A DNA stretch of 64,000 bases from an uncultured Butyricimonas sp. (GTDB lineage: Bacteria > Bacteroidota > Bacteroidia > Bacteroidales > Marinifilaceae), in the NCBI GenBank assembly GCA_944321845.1, contig CALUMT010000018.1, positions 49,101-113,100 of the forward strand, in the 5' to 3' direction. Shown here piece after piece: positions 9,314 to 18,028 of this stretch. The stretch's first letter is position 1. Each line of letters opens with the position of its first letter. The notes under the pieces were generated by a model, which saw only the letters and a list, made by a program, of their open reading frames with translations, ran no database searches and was not told where the DNA came from. Made by a program: the position numbers and the translations under genes.

Positions 9314-9344
9314 TTGCGAGATACAAATAATCTCACTATTTTCG
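9314..9344 (+). promoter_or_regulatory. Promoter of the nadB operon
   Basis: TTG at 9314-9316, a 20-base spacer and TATTTTCG at 9337-9344 (one mismatch to TAnnTTTG), 23 bases before nadB ATG 9368. The same TTG could be misread as an alternative start of nadB; promoter placement argues against that. Confidence 0.5.
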
Positions 9345-9367
9345 CACCAATTTACAGGAAAGAAAAG

Positions 9368-10942
9368 ATGCGTAATTACGACTATATCATCGTGGGAAGC
9401 GGGCTGGCAGGCTTGTATGCCGCTTACCAGGCTTCCAAACACGGGAACGTGGCGTTGCTGACCAAATCCGATATTCGGGAAAGCAACTCCTACTTCGCGC
9501 AGGGAGGTATCGCCGCGGTAACCGGCGAGAATGATGCCCCCCGTTTTCATTTCGAGGATACCATCACGGCCGGCCGGGGGCTGTGCGATTACCCGGCGGT
9601 GAACGTGCTCGTGACGGAGGGTCCCAGCCGCATTCACGAGATCATCGAGGAAGGGATGCACTTCGACACGGAGAACGGGTCGCTGGCCCTGGGGCTGGAA
9701 GGCGGCCATCACCAGAAACGGATCCTGCACGCGGGAGGAGATGCCACCGGTCGCATGATTACCAATTTCGTGATAGATAAAGTGGAGCATTGTCCCACGA
9801 TAACGGTCTTCGACAATCATGCCGTGACCGACCTCCTGGTGGACTGGGAAGGATGTTACGGGGTGCGCTGCTGGAATTTCTCGGAAAACCGGGAAGAAGT
9901 GTTCACCGGCGAGAATGTTTTCCTGACGGCCGGGGGAACATCGGCCATCTACAAGCGGACAACAAACCCGCACACGACCATCGGCGACGGACTGGCATTG
10001 GCCTATGCTGCCGGCTGCGAGATCGAGGACATGGAGTTCATCCAGTTCCACCCCACCGCCATGTACACGCCGACGGGTGAAGCCTACCTGGTGAGCGAGG
10101 CCGTACGGGGCGAGGGTGCCTACCTGCTGTCGCTGGAGGGGGAACGCTTCATGGTAGGGAAACACGAGCTGGCGGAGCTGGCCCCGCGGGATATCGTGGC
10201 GCAGTGTATTTTCCGCCAGATGCAGGAACACGGCGACGAGTACGTTTACCTGTCGCTGAAGCATCTCGACCCGGCGATGATACAGCACCGGTTCCCGAAC
10301 ATCTTCGAGAAATGTCGGGAACTGGGCTTCGACATGACGGACAAGATACCCGTGGCCCCGGCCGCGCATTATACCGTGGGAGGCGTAAAAACCGACCTGC
10401 ACGGGCGGACGAATATCCCGCACCTGTACGTGTGCGGGGAACTGGCCTCGTCGGGCATCATGGGTGCCAACCGACTGGCCTCGAACTCGCTGATCGAGTG
10501 CCTGGTGTTCGGGAAACGGGCCGTGACGGACTCTATCCACAACCGGCGAAAGACGGCCATTCCGGAAACCGCCGAACGATTCACGCTGGATCCGGCAAAA
10601 CGGGAAGCCTACCTGCAGCTGAAGAACGAGATCGCCGACCTGATGACCCGCCATGCCGGAATCATCCGCACGGAGGAAGGATTGCGCACCGGGTTGAAAC
10701 AACTGGAAGAACTGGCACGAAAGGAAGATTTCAACGGGGACGAATATTACGCCCTGGCGAGCCGCAACCTGCTGACGGTGGCCCGGCTGATCATGACCCC
10801 CGCGCTGTTGCGGCAAGAGAGCCGCGGCGGACATTTCCGCTCGGACTATCCCGCGCAGGACGATACTTTCCTTTTCCATATCATCCAACAACGGGGCAAA
10901 GCGACACACACCATCCCCGTCATCACCACATTAAACGCATAA
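9368..10942 (+). CDS. nadB: L-aspartate oxidase
   Basis: Flavoenzyme that oxidises L-aspartate to iminoaspartate, which NadA condenses with dihydroxyacetone phosphate to make quinolinate; first step of de novo NAD synthesis. In anaerobes fumarate can serve as electron acceptor. From ATG 9368 (preceded by AGGAAAG) it has 524 residues, with the FAD-binding GSGLAG (residues 10-15), the NSYFAQGGIAA segment, HAGGDATGR, EFIQFHPTAMY and the catalytic-region HYTVGGVKTD and GANRLASNSL, as in the succinate dehydrogenase flavoprotein superfamily. A longer frame starting at TTG 9314 is rejected because it overlaps the promoter. First gene of nadB-nadC-nadA, with 20 bases to nadC. Confidence 0.97.
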   Translation: MRNYDYIIVGSGLAGLYAAYQASKHGNVALLTKSDIRESNSYFAQGGIAAVTGENDAPRFHFEDTITAGRGLCDYPAVNVLVTEGPSRIHEIIEEGMHFDTENGSLALGLEGGHHQKRILHAGGDATGRMITNFVIDKVEHCPTITVFDNHAVTDLLVDWEGCYGVRCWNFSENREEVFTGENVFLTAGGTSAIYKRTTNPHTTIGDGLALAYAAGCEIEDMEFIQFHPTAMYTPTGEAYLVSEAVRGEGAYLLSLEGERFMVGKHELAELAPRDIVAQCIFRQMQEHGDEYVYLSLKHLDPAMIQHRFPNIFEKCRELGFDMTDKIPVAPAAHYTVGGVKTDLHGRTNIPHLYVCGELASSGIMGANRLASNSLIECLVFGKRAVTDSIHNRRKTAIPETAERFTLDPAKREAYLQLKNEIADLMTRHAGIIRTEEGLRTGLKQLEELARKEDFNGDEYYALASRNLLTVARLIMTPALLRQESRGGHFRSDYPAQDDTFLFHIIQQRGKATHTIPVITTLNA

Positions 10943-10962
10943 ATCATAAAAATACATAGACG

Positions 10963-11802
10963 ATGAACTACGACTCACTCATAGAACGACTGCTCGACCT
11001 GGCTATTGAAGAGGATATCGCCACGGGAGACATTTCCACGAACGCCATTATCCCGGTACATTCACGGGCCGTGGCAGAGATGAAAGCGAAAGCCGACGGC
11101 GTGATTTCCGGGCTGGAGATCGCCCGAAGGGTGTACGAGCGTTTCGAGAAAGATATTAAATGGGAACCCCTCGTGACGGACGGAACGCCCGTGAAGAAGG
11201 GGGATATTATCCTGAGAATAGAGGCCGGTTACCGCACCCTGCTGCTGGGGGAACGGTTATCGCTGAACATCCTGCAACGGATGTCGGGAATCGCCACGGC
11301 AACGGCCAATTACGTGAAAGAGCTGGCCGGCACGCGCACGCAGCTGCTGGACACGCGGAAGACGGCCCCGGGACTGCGGGTGCTGGACAAGATGGCCGTG
11401 CACCACGGCGGTGGGATGAACCACCGCATGGGATTGTATGACATGATTATGCTGAAGGACAACCATATCAAGCTGGCCGGGGGTATCCCGAACGCCGTGA
11501 AAGCCGCCCGGGCCAACCTGCCGCTGAGTATCAAACTGGAGGTGGAAACGACCACGCTCGAGGAAGTGCAACAGGCTCTCGACTGCGGGGCTGACATCAT
11601 CATGCTCGACAACATGACGAACGAGATGATGGCCGAGGCCGTGCGCCTCATCAACGGCCGGGCCAAGACGGAGGCTTCCGGTAACATGAATATCCCCCGC
11701 CTGAAAAGCGTGGCGGCTACCGGTGTGGACTATATCAGCGTGGGAGCGTTGACCCATTCCGTGACGGCCATGGATATCAGCATGAATATCGTTATGATTT
11801 AA
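10963..11802 (+). CDS. nadC: Nicotinate-nucleotide pyrophosphorylase (carboxylating)
   Basis: Converts quinolinate and PRPP to nicotinate mononucleotide with loss of CO2, the third de novo NAD step. The 279-residue protein is of normal length and shows family motifs in order: EDIATGDISTNAI near the N-terminus, ERLSLNILQRMSGIAT, the substrate-binding DTRKTAPGLRVLDKMAV, HGGGMNHRMGLYDMIMLKDNH and, near the end, ISVGALTHSVTAMDISM. Lys and Arg in these motifs bind the carboxylates of quinolinate in characterised enzymes. It lies between nadB and nadA, so the three enzymes converting aspartate to NaMN are one transcription unit. Confidence 0.97.
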   Translation: MNYDSLIERLLDLAIEEDIATGDISTNAIIPVHSRAVAEMKAKADGVISGLEIARRVYERFEKDIKWEPLVTDGTPVKKGDIILRIEAGYRTLLLGERLSLNILQRMSGIATATANYVKELAGTRTQLLDTRKTAPGLRVLDKMAVHHGGGMNHRMGLYDMIMLKDNHIKLAGGIPNAVKAARANLPLSIKLEVETTTLEEVQQALDCGADIIMLDNMTNEMMAEAVRLINGRAKTEASGNMNIPRLKSVAATGVDYISVGALTHSVTAMDISMNIVMI

Positions 11803-11815
11803 CAAAGGAATAGCT

Positions 11816-11823
11816 TATCTTTG
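11816..11823 (+). promoter_or_regulatory. Possible internal -7 box ahead of nadA
   Basis: TATCTTTG, an exact TAnnTTTG, 18 bases before nadA ATG; no good -33 TTTG at the proper distance. May give nadA some independent expression, or be chance. Confidence 0.25.
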
Positions 11824-11841
11824 AAGCGAGAAAAAGGAATT

Positions 11842-12768
11842 ATGACACAGACGGACATCATCAATAGAATCAAGCAACTGAAGGCGGAGAAAAACGCCAT
11901 TATCCTGGCCCATTACTATACACGCCCGGAAGTGCAGGACGTGGCCGATTACCTGGGTGACTCCCTGGGACTGTCGCGGGAGGCGGGAAAGACAGACGCC
12001 CGAATCATCGTGTTCTGCGGCGTGCATTTCATGGCTGAAACGGCCTCCATTATCTCCCCGGACAAGAAGGTGCTGATTCCAGCCCTGCACGCCGGCTGCT
12101 CGCTGGCCGAGGGAGTAACGGGTTACGACCTGAAATGCTGGAAGGAGAAGAACCCGGACGGGCTTATCGTGAGCTACGTGAACACGACAGCCGAGGTGAA
12201 GGCCTACACGGATTACTGCTGCACCTCGTCGAACGCCCTGAAAGTGGTGGAAAGCCTGCCGAAGGACAAAAAGATTCTTTTCGTGCCGGACAAGAACCTG
12301 GGGAACTACATCCGTAAGGTGACGGGACGGGAAATGGAGATATGGGACGGGAACTGCTGCGTGCATAATCCCATCGACGCCGAGATGATTCTGGCCAAGC
12401 TGGAGGAATACCCGGAGGCCGATGTACTGATTCACCCGGAATCGTCCTGCTCGCACGACGACCGTGTGTTGCATCATCCACGGGCTTTCATGTACTCGAC
12501 GGCAGGAATCATCAAACACGCGGCCACATCGCCCAAACGGCAATTCATCATCGCCACGGAACTGGAAACCATCCACGAGTTGCAGAAGCAGAACCCGGGC
12601 AAGGAATTCATCCCCATACACCCGAAGGCGTATTGCGGGCAAATGAAGAAAGTGACCCTGGAAGGGGTACTGGAAGCCCTGGAGAAGGAACAGCACGAGG
12701 TACGTGTGCCGGAAGATTTGCGCCGGCGGGCATTACTGCCCATCCAGCGGATGATGGAAATAGGATAA
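11842..12768 (+). CDS. nadA: Quinolinate synthase (4Fe-4S)
   Basis: Condenses iminoaspartate with dihydroxyacetone phosphate to form quinolinate at an oxygen-sensitive 4Fe-4S cluster. From ATG 11842 it has 308 residues. Visible motifs: AHYYTRPEVQDVADYLGDSLGLS, FCGVHFMAE, LHAGCSLA (first cluster cysteine region), NTTAEVKAYTD, PDKNLGNYI, WDGNCCVH, LIHPESSCSHD and HPKAYCGQMKK, giving the three cluster cysteines expected for the family. An in-frame TTG seven codons upstream (11821) is unlikely to be the start because it lies in a promoter-like TATCTTTG. Third gene of the NAD operon; pheT follows after 30 bases. Confidence 0.96.
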   Translation: MTQTDIINRIKQLKAEKNAIILAHYYTRPEVQDVADYLGDSLGLSREAGKTDARIIVFCGVHFMAETASIISPDKKVLIPALHAGCSLAEGVTGYDLKCWKEKNPDGLIVSYVNTTAEVKAYTDYCCTSSNALKVVESLPKDKKILFVPDKNLGNYIRKVTGREMEIWDGNCCVHNPIDAEMILAKLEEYPEADVLIHPESSCSHDDRVLHHPRAFMYSTAGIIKHAATSPKRQFIIATELETIHELQKQNPGKEFIPIHPKAYCGQMKKVTLEGVLEALEKEQHEVRVPEDLRRRALLPIQRMMEIG

Positions 12769-12798
12769 GATAACGTATAATTTACAAATAGATATAAG

Positions 12799-15249
12799 AT
12801 GAACGTATCACTGAACTGGTTGAAGGATTTCATACAACTCAACCAAAGCACCGAGGAGATTTGCGAGATATTGACAAGTATCGGCCTGGAAGTCGGCGGA
12901 CATGAAGAGTTTGAAGCCGTGAAAGGCGGGTTAAAAGGACTGGTTATCGGCAAGGTGCTCACGTGCGAGGATCATCCCGATTCGGACCACCTGCACGTGA
13001 CTACCGTGGACCTGGGCAACGGGGAACCGGAGCAAATCGTGTGCGGCGCCCCGAACGTGGCCGCCGGACAGAAAGTGGTGGTAGCCACCGTGGGCACAAA
13101 ACTATATCACGGTGACGAGGAGTTCGTGATTAAGAAATCCAAGATACGGGGTGTGGCCTCCAACGGAATGATCTGTGCCGAGGACGAAATCGGACTCGGG
13201 GAAAGCCACGACGGCATCATGGTATTGCCGGAAGACACGCCGGTGGGTATGCCCGCGGCGGATTACTTCAAGGTGTACCGCGACACGACCATCGAGATTG
13301 ACATCACCCCGAACCGGGTGGACGGAGCCTCGCACCTGGGTGTGGCCCGCGACCTGGCCGCCTACCTGCAACAAAAGGAGGATATCCATTATACCCTGCC
13401 TTCCGTGGAAGCCTTCCGTCCGGACAGCACGGACGCCCGCATCGCCATCCGACTGGAGCGACCGGAAGCATGCCGCCGATATGCCGGTGTGTGCATCGAG
13501 GGCGTGACGGTAAAACCGTCGCCGGAATGGCTGCAGAACCGCATGAAGGCTATCGGGCTACACCCGATCAACAATATCGTGGACGTGACCAACTACATTC
13601 TTTTCGGGTTGGGTCAGCCACTCCACTCTTTCGACAAGGATAAAATCAAGGGTGACGAAGTCATCGTGAAGACGGTGGCCGGAGGAACGAAATTCACTAC
13701 CCTGGACGGAGTGGAACGGGAATTGAACGAGAACGACCTGATGATCTGCAACACGGAGGCCCCGATGTGTATCGCCGGGGTATTCGGGGGACAGGAAAGC
13801 GGTATTTCCGACACCACGACGAACGTGTTCCTGGAAAGCGCCTGCTTCGACCCGGTATTCGTGCGTAAAACGGCACGCCGCCACGGGTTGAGCACCGACG
13901 CATCGTTCCGCTACGAACGGGGAACAGACCCGAATATCGTGATATACGCCCTGAAACTGGCAGCCCTGCTCATCAAGGAAGTGGCCGGAGGACGTATCAC
14001 GAGCGACATTATAGATATTTACCCGGAACCGGTGAAGGATTTCGAGGTGCCCGTAACCTACGCCCATATCGACCGGCTTATCGGTAAAGCCATCGGCAAA
14101 GAGACCATCAAACGCATCGTCCGCTCGCTGGAAATGACCATCGCATCGGAAAGCGAAGAGGGTATGTTGCTGCATGTTCCCCCCTACCGGGTAGACGTGA
14201 AACGGGAAGCCGACGTGGTGGAGGACATCCTGCGCATCTACGGGTTCAACAACATTGAGGTGCCCGCCAAGGTAAACTCCACGCTAAGCTACAGCGAAAA
14301 GCCGGATGATTTCCGCCTGAAAAACATCATTTCGGATTTACTGGCCGCCAACGGATTCAACGAGGTGATGAATAATTCCCTCACCAAAGCCAGCTATTTC
14401 GAGGGAATGGAAGCCTTCAAGCCGGAAAACACGGTCATGCTGTACAACCCGCTCAGTTCCGACCTGAACGCCATGCGCCAGACACTGCTGTTCGGGGGAC
14501 TGGAAAACATCGCCTACAACATCAACCGCAAGAACCATAACCTGAAACTGTTCGAATTCGGGAAAGCCTATACCTTCCATGCCAAGGAAGGCATCGACAA
14601 TCCCCTGAAACAGTACCGGGAGGAAAATCACCTGGCCCTCTTCATCACGGGAAGCAAGAACGCCGCCTCGTGGAACGCCAAGGAGGTGAAAACCGATTTC
14701 TTCTACCTGAAAGGCTATTGCGAGATGATCCTGCAACGCCTGGGCATCCAACTGGACAACCTGAAACAGGAAGCTGCCGGTGAGGATTATTTCCGGGAAG
14801 GAATCACCTACAAGATGGGCGACAAGCATGTGCTCTCGCTGGGTATACTGGCCAAGAACGTGCTGAAGAAAACAGACGTGAACCAAGACGTGTATTACGC
14901 TGATTTCTCCTGGGAGAATATCCTGAAAGCTTTGAAGAATCACCGGATTACCTTCACACCAATGCCCAAGTATCCCGCCGTAAAACGGGATCTGGCCCTG
15001 CTGCTGGACAAGAAGGTAAGTTTCAAGGAAATCCGGGAAACCGCTTTCCGTTGCGAAAAAAGCCTGTTGAAATCCGTCACGCTGTTTGACGTGTACGAGG
15101 GCGAGAAACTGGGAGCAGACAAAAAGTCGTATGCCGTTAGCTTCACCCTGCTTGACGAGGAAAAGACACTCACGGACAAGCAGATTGATAAGATTATGAA
15201 TAAGCTGATGGGTACTTACAAACACCAGTTCAACGCGGAAATCAGGTAA
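12799..15249 (+). CDS. pheT: Phenylalanine-tRNA ligase beta subunit
   Basis: Structural and editing subunit of the (alpha-beta)2 enzyme that charges tRNA-Phe. The 816-residue product has the domains in the usual order: N-terminal fold, EMAP-like tRNA-binding domain (about 40-155, with KVLTCEDHPDSDHLHV), B3/B4 editing domain (about 210-390), B5 domain (about 410-475), catalytic-like core and a C-terminal FDX-ACB anticodon-binding domain (about 720-816, with PKYPAVKRDLALLLD). Length is typical. pheS is not adjacent; the gene instead follows nadA by 30 bases and is closed by a strong terminator, so in this genome it appears to travel with the NAD operon. Confidence 0.97.
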   Translation: MNVSLNWLKDFIQLNQSTEEICEILTSIGLEVGGHEEFEAVKGGLKGLVIGKVLTCEDHPDSDHLHVTTVDLGNGEPEQIVCGAPNVAAGQKVVVATVGTKLYHGDEEFVIKKSKIRGVASNGMICAEDEIGLGESHDGIMVLPEDTPVGMPAADYFKVYRDTTIEIDITPNRVDGASHLGVARDLAAYLQQKEDIHYTLPSVEAFRPDSTDARIAIRLERPEACRRYAGVCIEGVTVKPSPEWLQNRMKAIGLHPINNIVDVTNYILFGLGQPLHSFDKDKIKGDEVIVKTVAGGTKFTTLDGVERELNENDLMICNTEAPMCIAGVFGGQESGISDTTTNVFLESACFDPVFVRKTARRHGLSTDASFRYERGTDPNIVIYALKLAALLIKEVAGGRITSDIIDIYPEPVKDFEVPVTYAHIDRLIGKAIGKETIKRIVRSLEMTIASESEEGMLLHVPPYRVDVKREADVVEDILRIYGFNNIEVPAKVNSTLSYSEKPDDFRLKNIISDLLAANGFNEVMNNSLTKASYFEGMEAFKPENTVMLYNPLSSDLNAMRQTLLFGGLENIAYNINRKNHNLKLFEFGKAYTFHAKEGIDNPLKQYREENHLALFITGSKNAASWNAKEVKTDFFYLKGYCEMILQRLGIQLDNLKQEAAGEDYFREGITYKMGDKHVLSLGILAKNVLKKTDVNQDVYYADFSWENILKALKNHRITFTPMPKYPAVKRDLALLLDKKVSFKEIRETAFRCEKSLLKSVTLFDVYEGEKLGADKKSYAVSFTLLDEEKTLTDKQIDKIMNKLMGTYKHQFNAEIR

Positions 15250-15269
15250 ACACCCGTATGATATTTTCC

Positions 15270-15322
15270 GGGGTTCATGAGCCAGATGCCTCAAGCGTAT
15301 CGTTCTCATGAACCCCTTTTTT
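15270..15322 (+). terminator. Rho-independent terminator after pheT
   Basis: A 12-base perfect stem (15270-15281 with 15305-15316) followed at once by six T residues, 20 bases after the pheT stop. Ends the nadB-nadC-nadA-pheT transcript. Confidence 0.9.
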
Positions 15323-15347
15323 ACACACGACCAATTAACCGAACGAG

Positions 15348-16409
15348 ATGCATAAATTTATTACCCTTCTTCCCTCTTTCCTCCTTATCCTGGCCTATTT
15401 CATCGCGGATGCCTTTTTCGGACCGCTGGGCGGACTGATTGCCGCCGTCGTGCTGGGAGGCGTGGAAATCGTCGGCTCCTGGATAAAAAGCCGCCATATA
15501 GAACCGATGTCCGTGTGGACGACCCTGTTCTTTATCGCCCTGGGAGGGGTGTCGGTTGCCCTGGAAGGAAGTGCTTTCGAGAAAATAGAACCGGCCATAC
15601 TGGAAGCCGCCACGTGCGTGTTACTCGGAATATTCGCCTACTCGAGACTTGACATGACCCGTACCCTGCCGGAAGCCTATCGCCAAAACATACGCGTTAC
15701 ACCGGAGCAGCAATTGGCCATGCAACGCACGATCAAGGCCCTGTTCTTCCTGCTGACGGGACACACGGTATTATCATTCATCTCGGCCTACACGTTCCCG
15801 GAAGAAGTCCATGCTTTTATCAGTGAACCATTGCTGTATATACTCGTGGTGCTTTTCTTCCTCACGATCATTGTCAAAAACAGATTACTCGCCAAAGCTG
15901 CCAGCCACGAGGAATGGTTGCCTGTGGTCAACGAGAAAGGCGAGGTGGTCGGAAAAGCCACCCGGAGAAGCTGCCACGCAGGGACCATGCTACTGCATCC
16001 GGTTGTACACTTGCACCTAATGAATGAACAGGGAGATATTTTCCTACAAAAACGGAGTATGAAAAAGAAACTCCTACCCGGGAAATGGGACACTGCCGTG
16101 GGAGGACACGTGGACCTGGGAGAAAAGATAGAGGACGCCCTCAAGCGGGAAACCCGGGAAGAGCTGGGTATTGAACGATTCCGGGCTCGATTCCTGGGCA
16201 CGTACGTGTGGGAAAGTCCCCGGGAAAGGGAGCTTGTATTTCCGTTTATATGCACCTCTCATGATCCCGTGCATATCGACAATGACGAAGTGGACGAGGG
16301 TCGCTACTGGAGCTGCGGCGAAATTGAAGACCCGGCCAATGCCTCGCTCTTCACGCCCCAATTCCTTCAAGAGTATAACCGGCTACTGCGTAACCTCGGG
16401 AAGAAATAA
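15348..16409 (+). CDS. Fusion of YciB-like (septation protein A family) membrane domain and Nudix hydrolase
   Basis: A 353-residue two-part protein. Residues 1-180 contain about five or six hydrophobic segments; FFGPLGGLIAAVVLGGVEI and the layout resemble the YciB/IspZ intracellular septation family, whose biochemical role is unclear. Residues 187-350 form a Nudix domain: LPVVNEKGEVVGKATR, then LLPGKWDTAVGGHV and a complete Nudix box (Gly253, Glu259, Arg267, Glu268, Glu271, Glu272, Gly274), of the type in YfcD and isopentenyl diphosphate isomerase. Nudix enzymes hydrolyse nucleoside-diphosphate-linked substrates. The join is in one open frame with no internal start of note. The domain therefore sits at the cytoplasmic membrane; its substrate is unknown. 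Confidence 0.75.
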   Translation: MHKFITLLPSFLLILAYFIADAFFGPLGGLIAAVVLGGVEIVGSWIKSRHIEPMSVWTTLFFIALGGVSVALEGSAFEKIEPAILEAATCVLLGIFAYSRLDMTRTLPEAYRQNIRVTPEQQLAMQRTIKALFFLLTGHTVLSFISAYTFPEEVHAFISEPLLYILVVLFFLTIIVKNRLLAKAASHEEWLPVVNEKGEVVGKATRRSCHAGTMLLHPVVHLHLMNEQGDIFLQKRSMKKKLLPGKWDTAVGGHVDLGEKIEDALKRETREELGIERFRARFLGTYVWESPRERELVFPFICTSHDPVHIDNDEVDEGRYWSCGEIEDPANASLFTPQFLQEYNRLLRNLGKK

Positions 16410-16423
16410 ACCACTCCTCTCTC

Positions 16424-18028
16424 CTACACCATATCCTCGCCCGTGCGGATAACCGGTACTCGAATCGTCTTATGGAAGGGGATGAAACGGGAAACGACAG
16501 CGATAGCCAAGGTAACGAAAAAAAGCCAGCCCAACATGTGCTTTAAAGCTAGTAAGGTACTTTGCTGCTGAAGCAACTGGTAAAGTGAATTGGTCGCCAT
16601 TTGTATGGCCTCATCGCTCCCATGCCCTTGAGCGAGGCTGGAAACGAAAGAACCCTGCCAACGCTCCGCGGCTAAAAGGTCCGTCGAGGTAAAATGCCCG
16701 GAGAGGTCCACCAGGTATTTCTGTTGCAGGCGATAGAGCATATTGTTATAAAAAGCCGAAGCGACGACGGGAGTCAACACGGAACGGAAAGTTATCAGGA
16801 AAAAGGCATTCGACAGCAGATACTTGGGAGACAAATCCTCAACCGCAAACAACGCAAACGCGATAATGAGCGTCAACATCCCCAAGCCACGCAGGAACAT
16901 CGGCAGGAAAAGCATCTCGTAAGTACTGTCAGGGGATACCCCGAAATAAAGCATCCCGAAGAACAAGGCAAAGCACCCCATTTCTCCGGCCACGAGGAAA
17001 CGGAAGCGCCACCGTTGCCAACGAAACCACCAGAAACAGATAAAAGCCCCCACGAGATAACCGGGCAGTAACCAAATATAGAGCGTGTAGCTTCGAGTAT
17101 TGTCCACCCTCAGAATTGTCGTGAGGTAACTGGTAAGCAGGCTGGTGGAGGTACTGAAAAACATGACCAGCATCATGTAGAAATACCCGAGAATGGTTTT
17201 CCACTCGAACAGGGGCTTCAAACTCACGAACGGACGGGGGGAATGAAACTGTTCCCAAAGGAAAAGAGCCACCAACAAGGGTGCCACCACAATATAAAGG
17301 CATATTCGAGAGGAAGCCATCCAATCCAGTGTTTTTCCGTAAGTGATAAGGTATATCAACATCAATAAACCGGTAGAAATAATCAGCATCTCCCGCCCGT
17401 GAAGTTCCTTCCAGGGAATAGGACGCAAGGGACGATCGTGACGGAAAAACAGCACAACAGCCAGAATGGCCAGCAACAACAGAAACATCATGAAATAGTA
17501 CATGTATTTCCAATCATAATGGTAAGCCAGTAAAGCAGTAATGACCATGGAAAGCTGTCCTCCTCCGAATACCAATGGATAAAAATAAGCGTAGAATTCA
17601 CTACGGATATCCCGGGGACTGAAAATAAACTTAATCCGCCGGATGATCCATAACATAAGAAATCCTTTTAGAAAACCGATTACAAAACTGGCGGCAATCA
17701 GTAGATCGATATTCGCCTGAGCGGCACAAAACCAACTGAGCAGAAATTGTAAGGTCAAATCTATCAACAAAAGCGATTTTCCCGAAAAAGCCGCTAGGAT
17801 TTTAGGTACTATGGGATACGAAACGGCCATACCAGCAGAAGCAGCATAATAACCTATCGTAATATCCTCGGAGTACACTCCCAGCGTATTGGAAACCTCG
17901 ACGATACTTCCCGTGTAGGAACCGTTCAGCATGGCGATGGGCAACAGAATCAGGACAACTGTCGCTACAGCCAAACGGTCGGGCACCCAGGAACGGGTGG
18001 GGATTTCCAGTTGTCGGGCAGTTCTCAT
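16424..18028 (-). CDS. MFS drug exporter, DHA2 (EmrB-like) family
   Basis: A 534-residue, roughly 14-segment transporter of the major facilitator superfamily. The length, the long loop near the C-terminal third (residues about 440-490) and the operon partners point to the DHA2/EmrB group, which exports hydrophobic toxic compounds by proton antiport. Its ATG overlaps the stop of the adaptor gene (ATGA, 18025-18028), so the two are translationally coupled. With the membrane-fusion protein and the TolC-type channel encoded just upstream it forms a complete tripartite pump from cytoplasm to outside. Canonical MFS motif A is weak in the sequence, as in many Bacteroidota relatives. The substrate is not predictable. 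Confidence 0.85.
   Translation of the reverse strand: MRTARQLEIPTRSWVPDRLAVATVVLILLPIAMLNGSYTGSIVEVSNTLGVYSEDITIGYYAASAGMAVSYPIVPKILAAFSGKSLLLIDLTLQFLLSWFCAAQANIDLLIAASFVIGFLKGFLMLWIIRRIKFIFSPRDIRSEFYAYFYPLVFGGGQLSMVITALLAYHYDWKYMYYFMMFLLLLAILAVVLFFRHDRPLRPIPWKELHGREMLIISTGLLMLIYLITYGKTLDWMASSRICLYIVVAPLLVALFLWEQFHSPRPFVSLKPLFEWKTILGYFYMMLVMFFSTSTSLLTSYLTTILRVDNTRSYTLYIWLLPGYLVGAFICFWWFRWQRWRFRFLVAGEMGCFALFFGMLYFGVSPDSTYEMLFLPMFLRGLGMLTLIIAFALFAVEDLSPKYLLSNAFFLITFRSVLTPVVASAFYNNMLYRLQQKYLVDLSGHFTSTDLLAAERWQGSFVSSLAQGHGSDEAIQMATNSLYQLLQQQSTLLALKHMLGWLFFVTLAIAVVSRFIPFHKTIRVPVIRTGEDMV

Noticed and set aside
9248-10909. Long open frame on the minus strand opposite nadB
   Set aside because: A shadow; the plus-strand frame is a complete NadB with FAD motifs.
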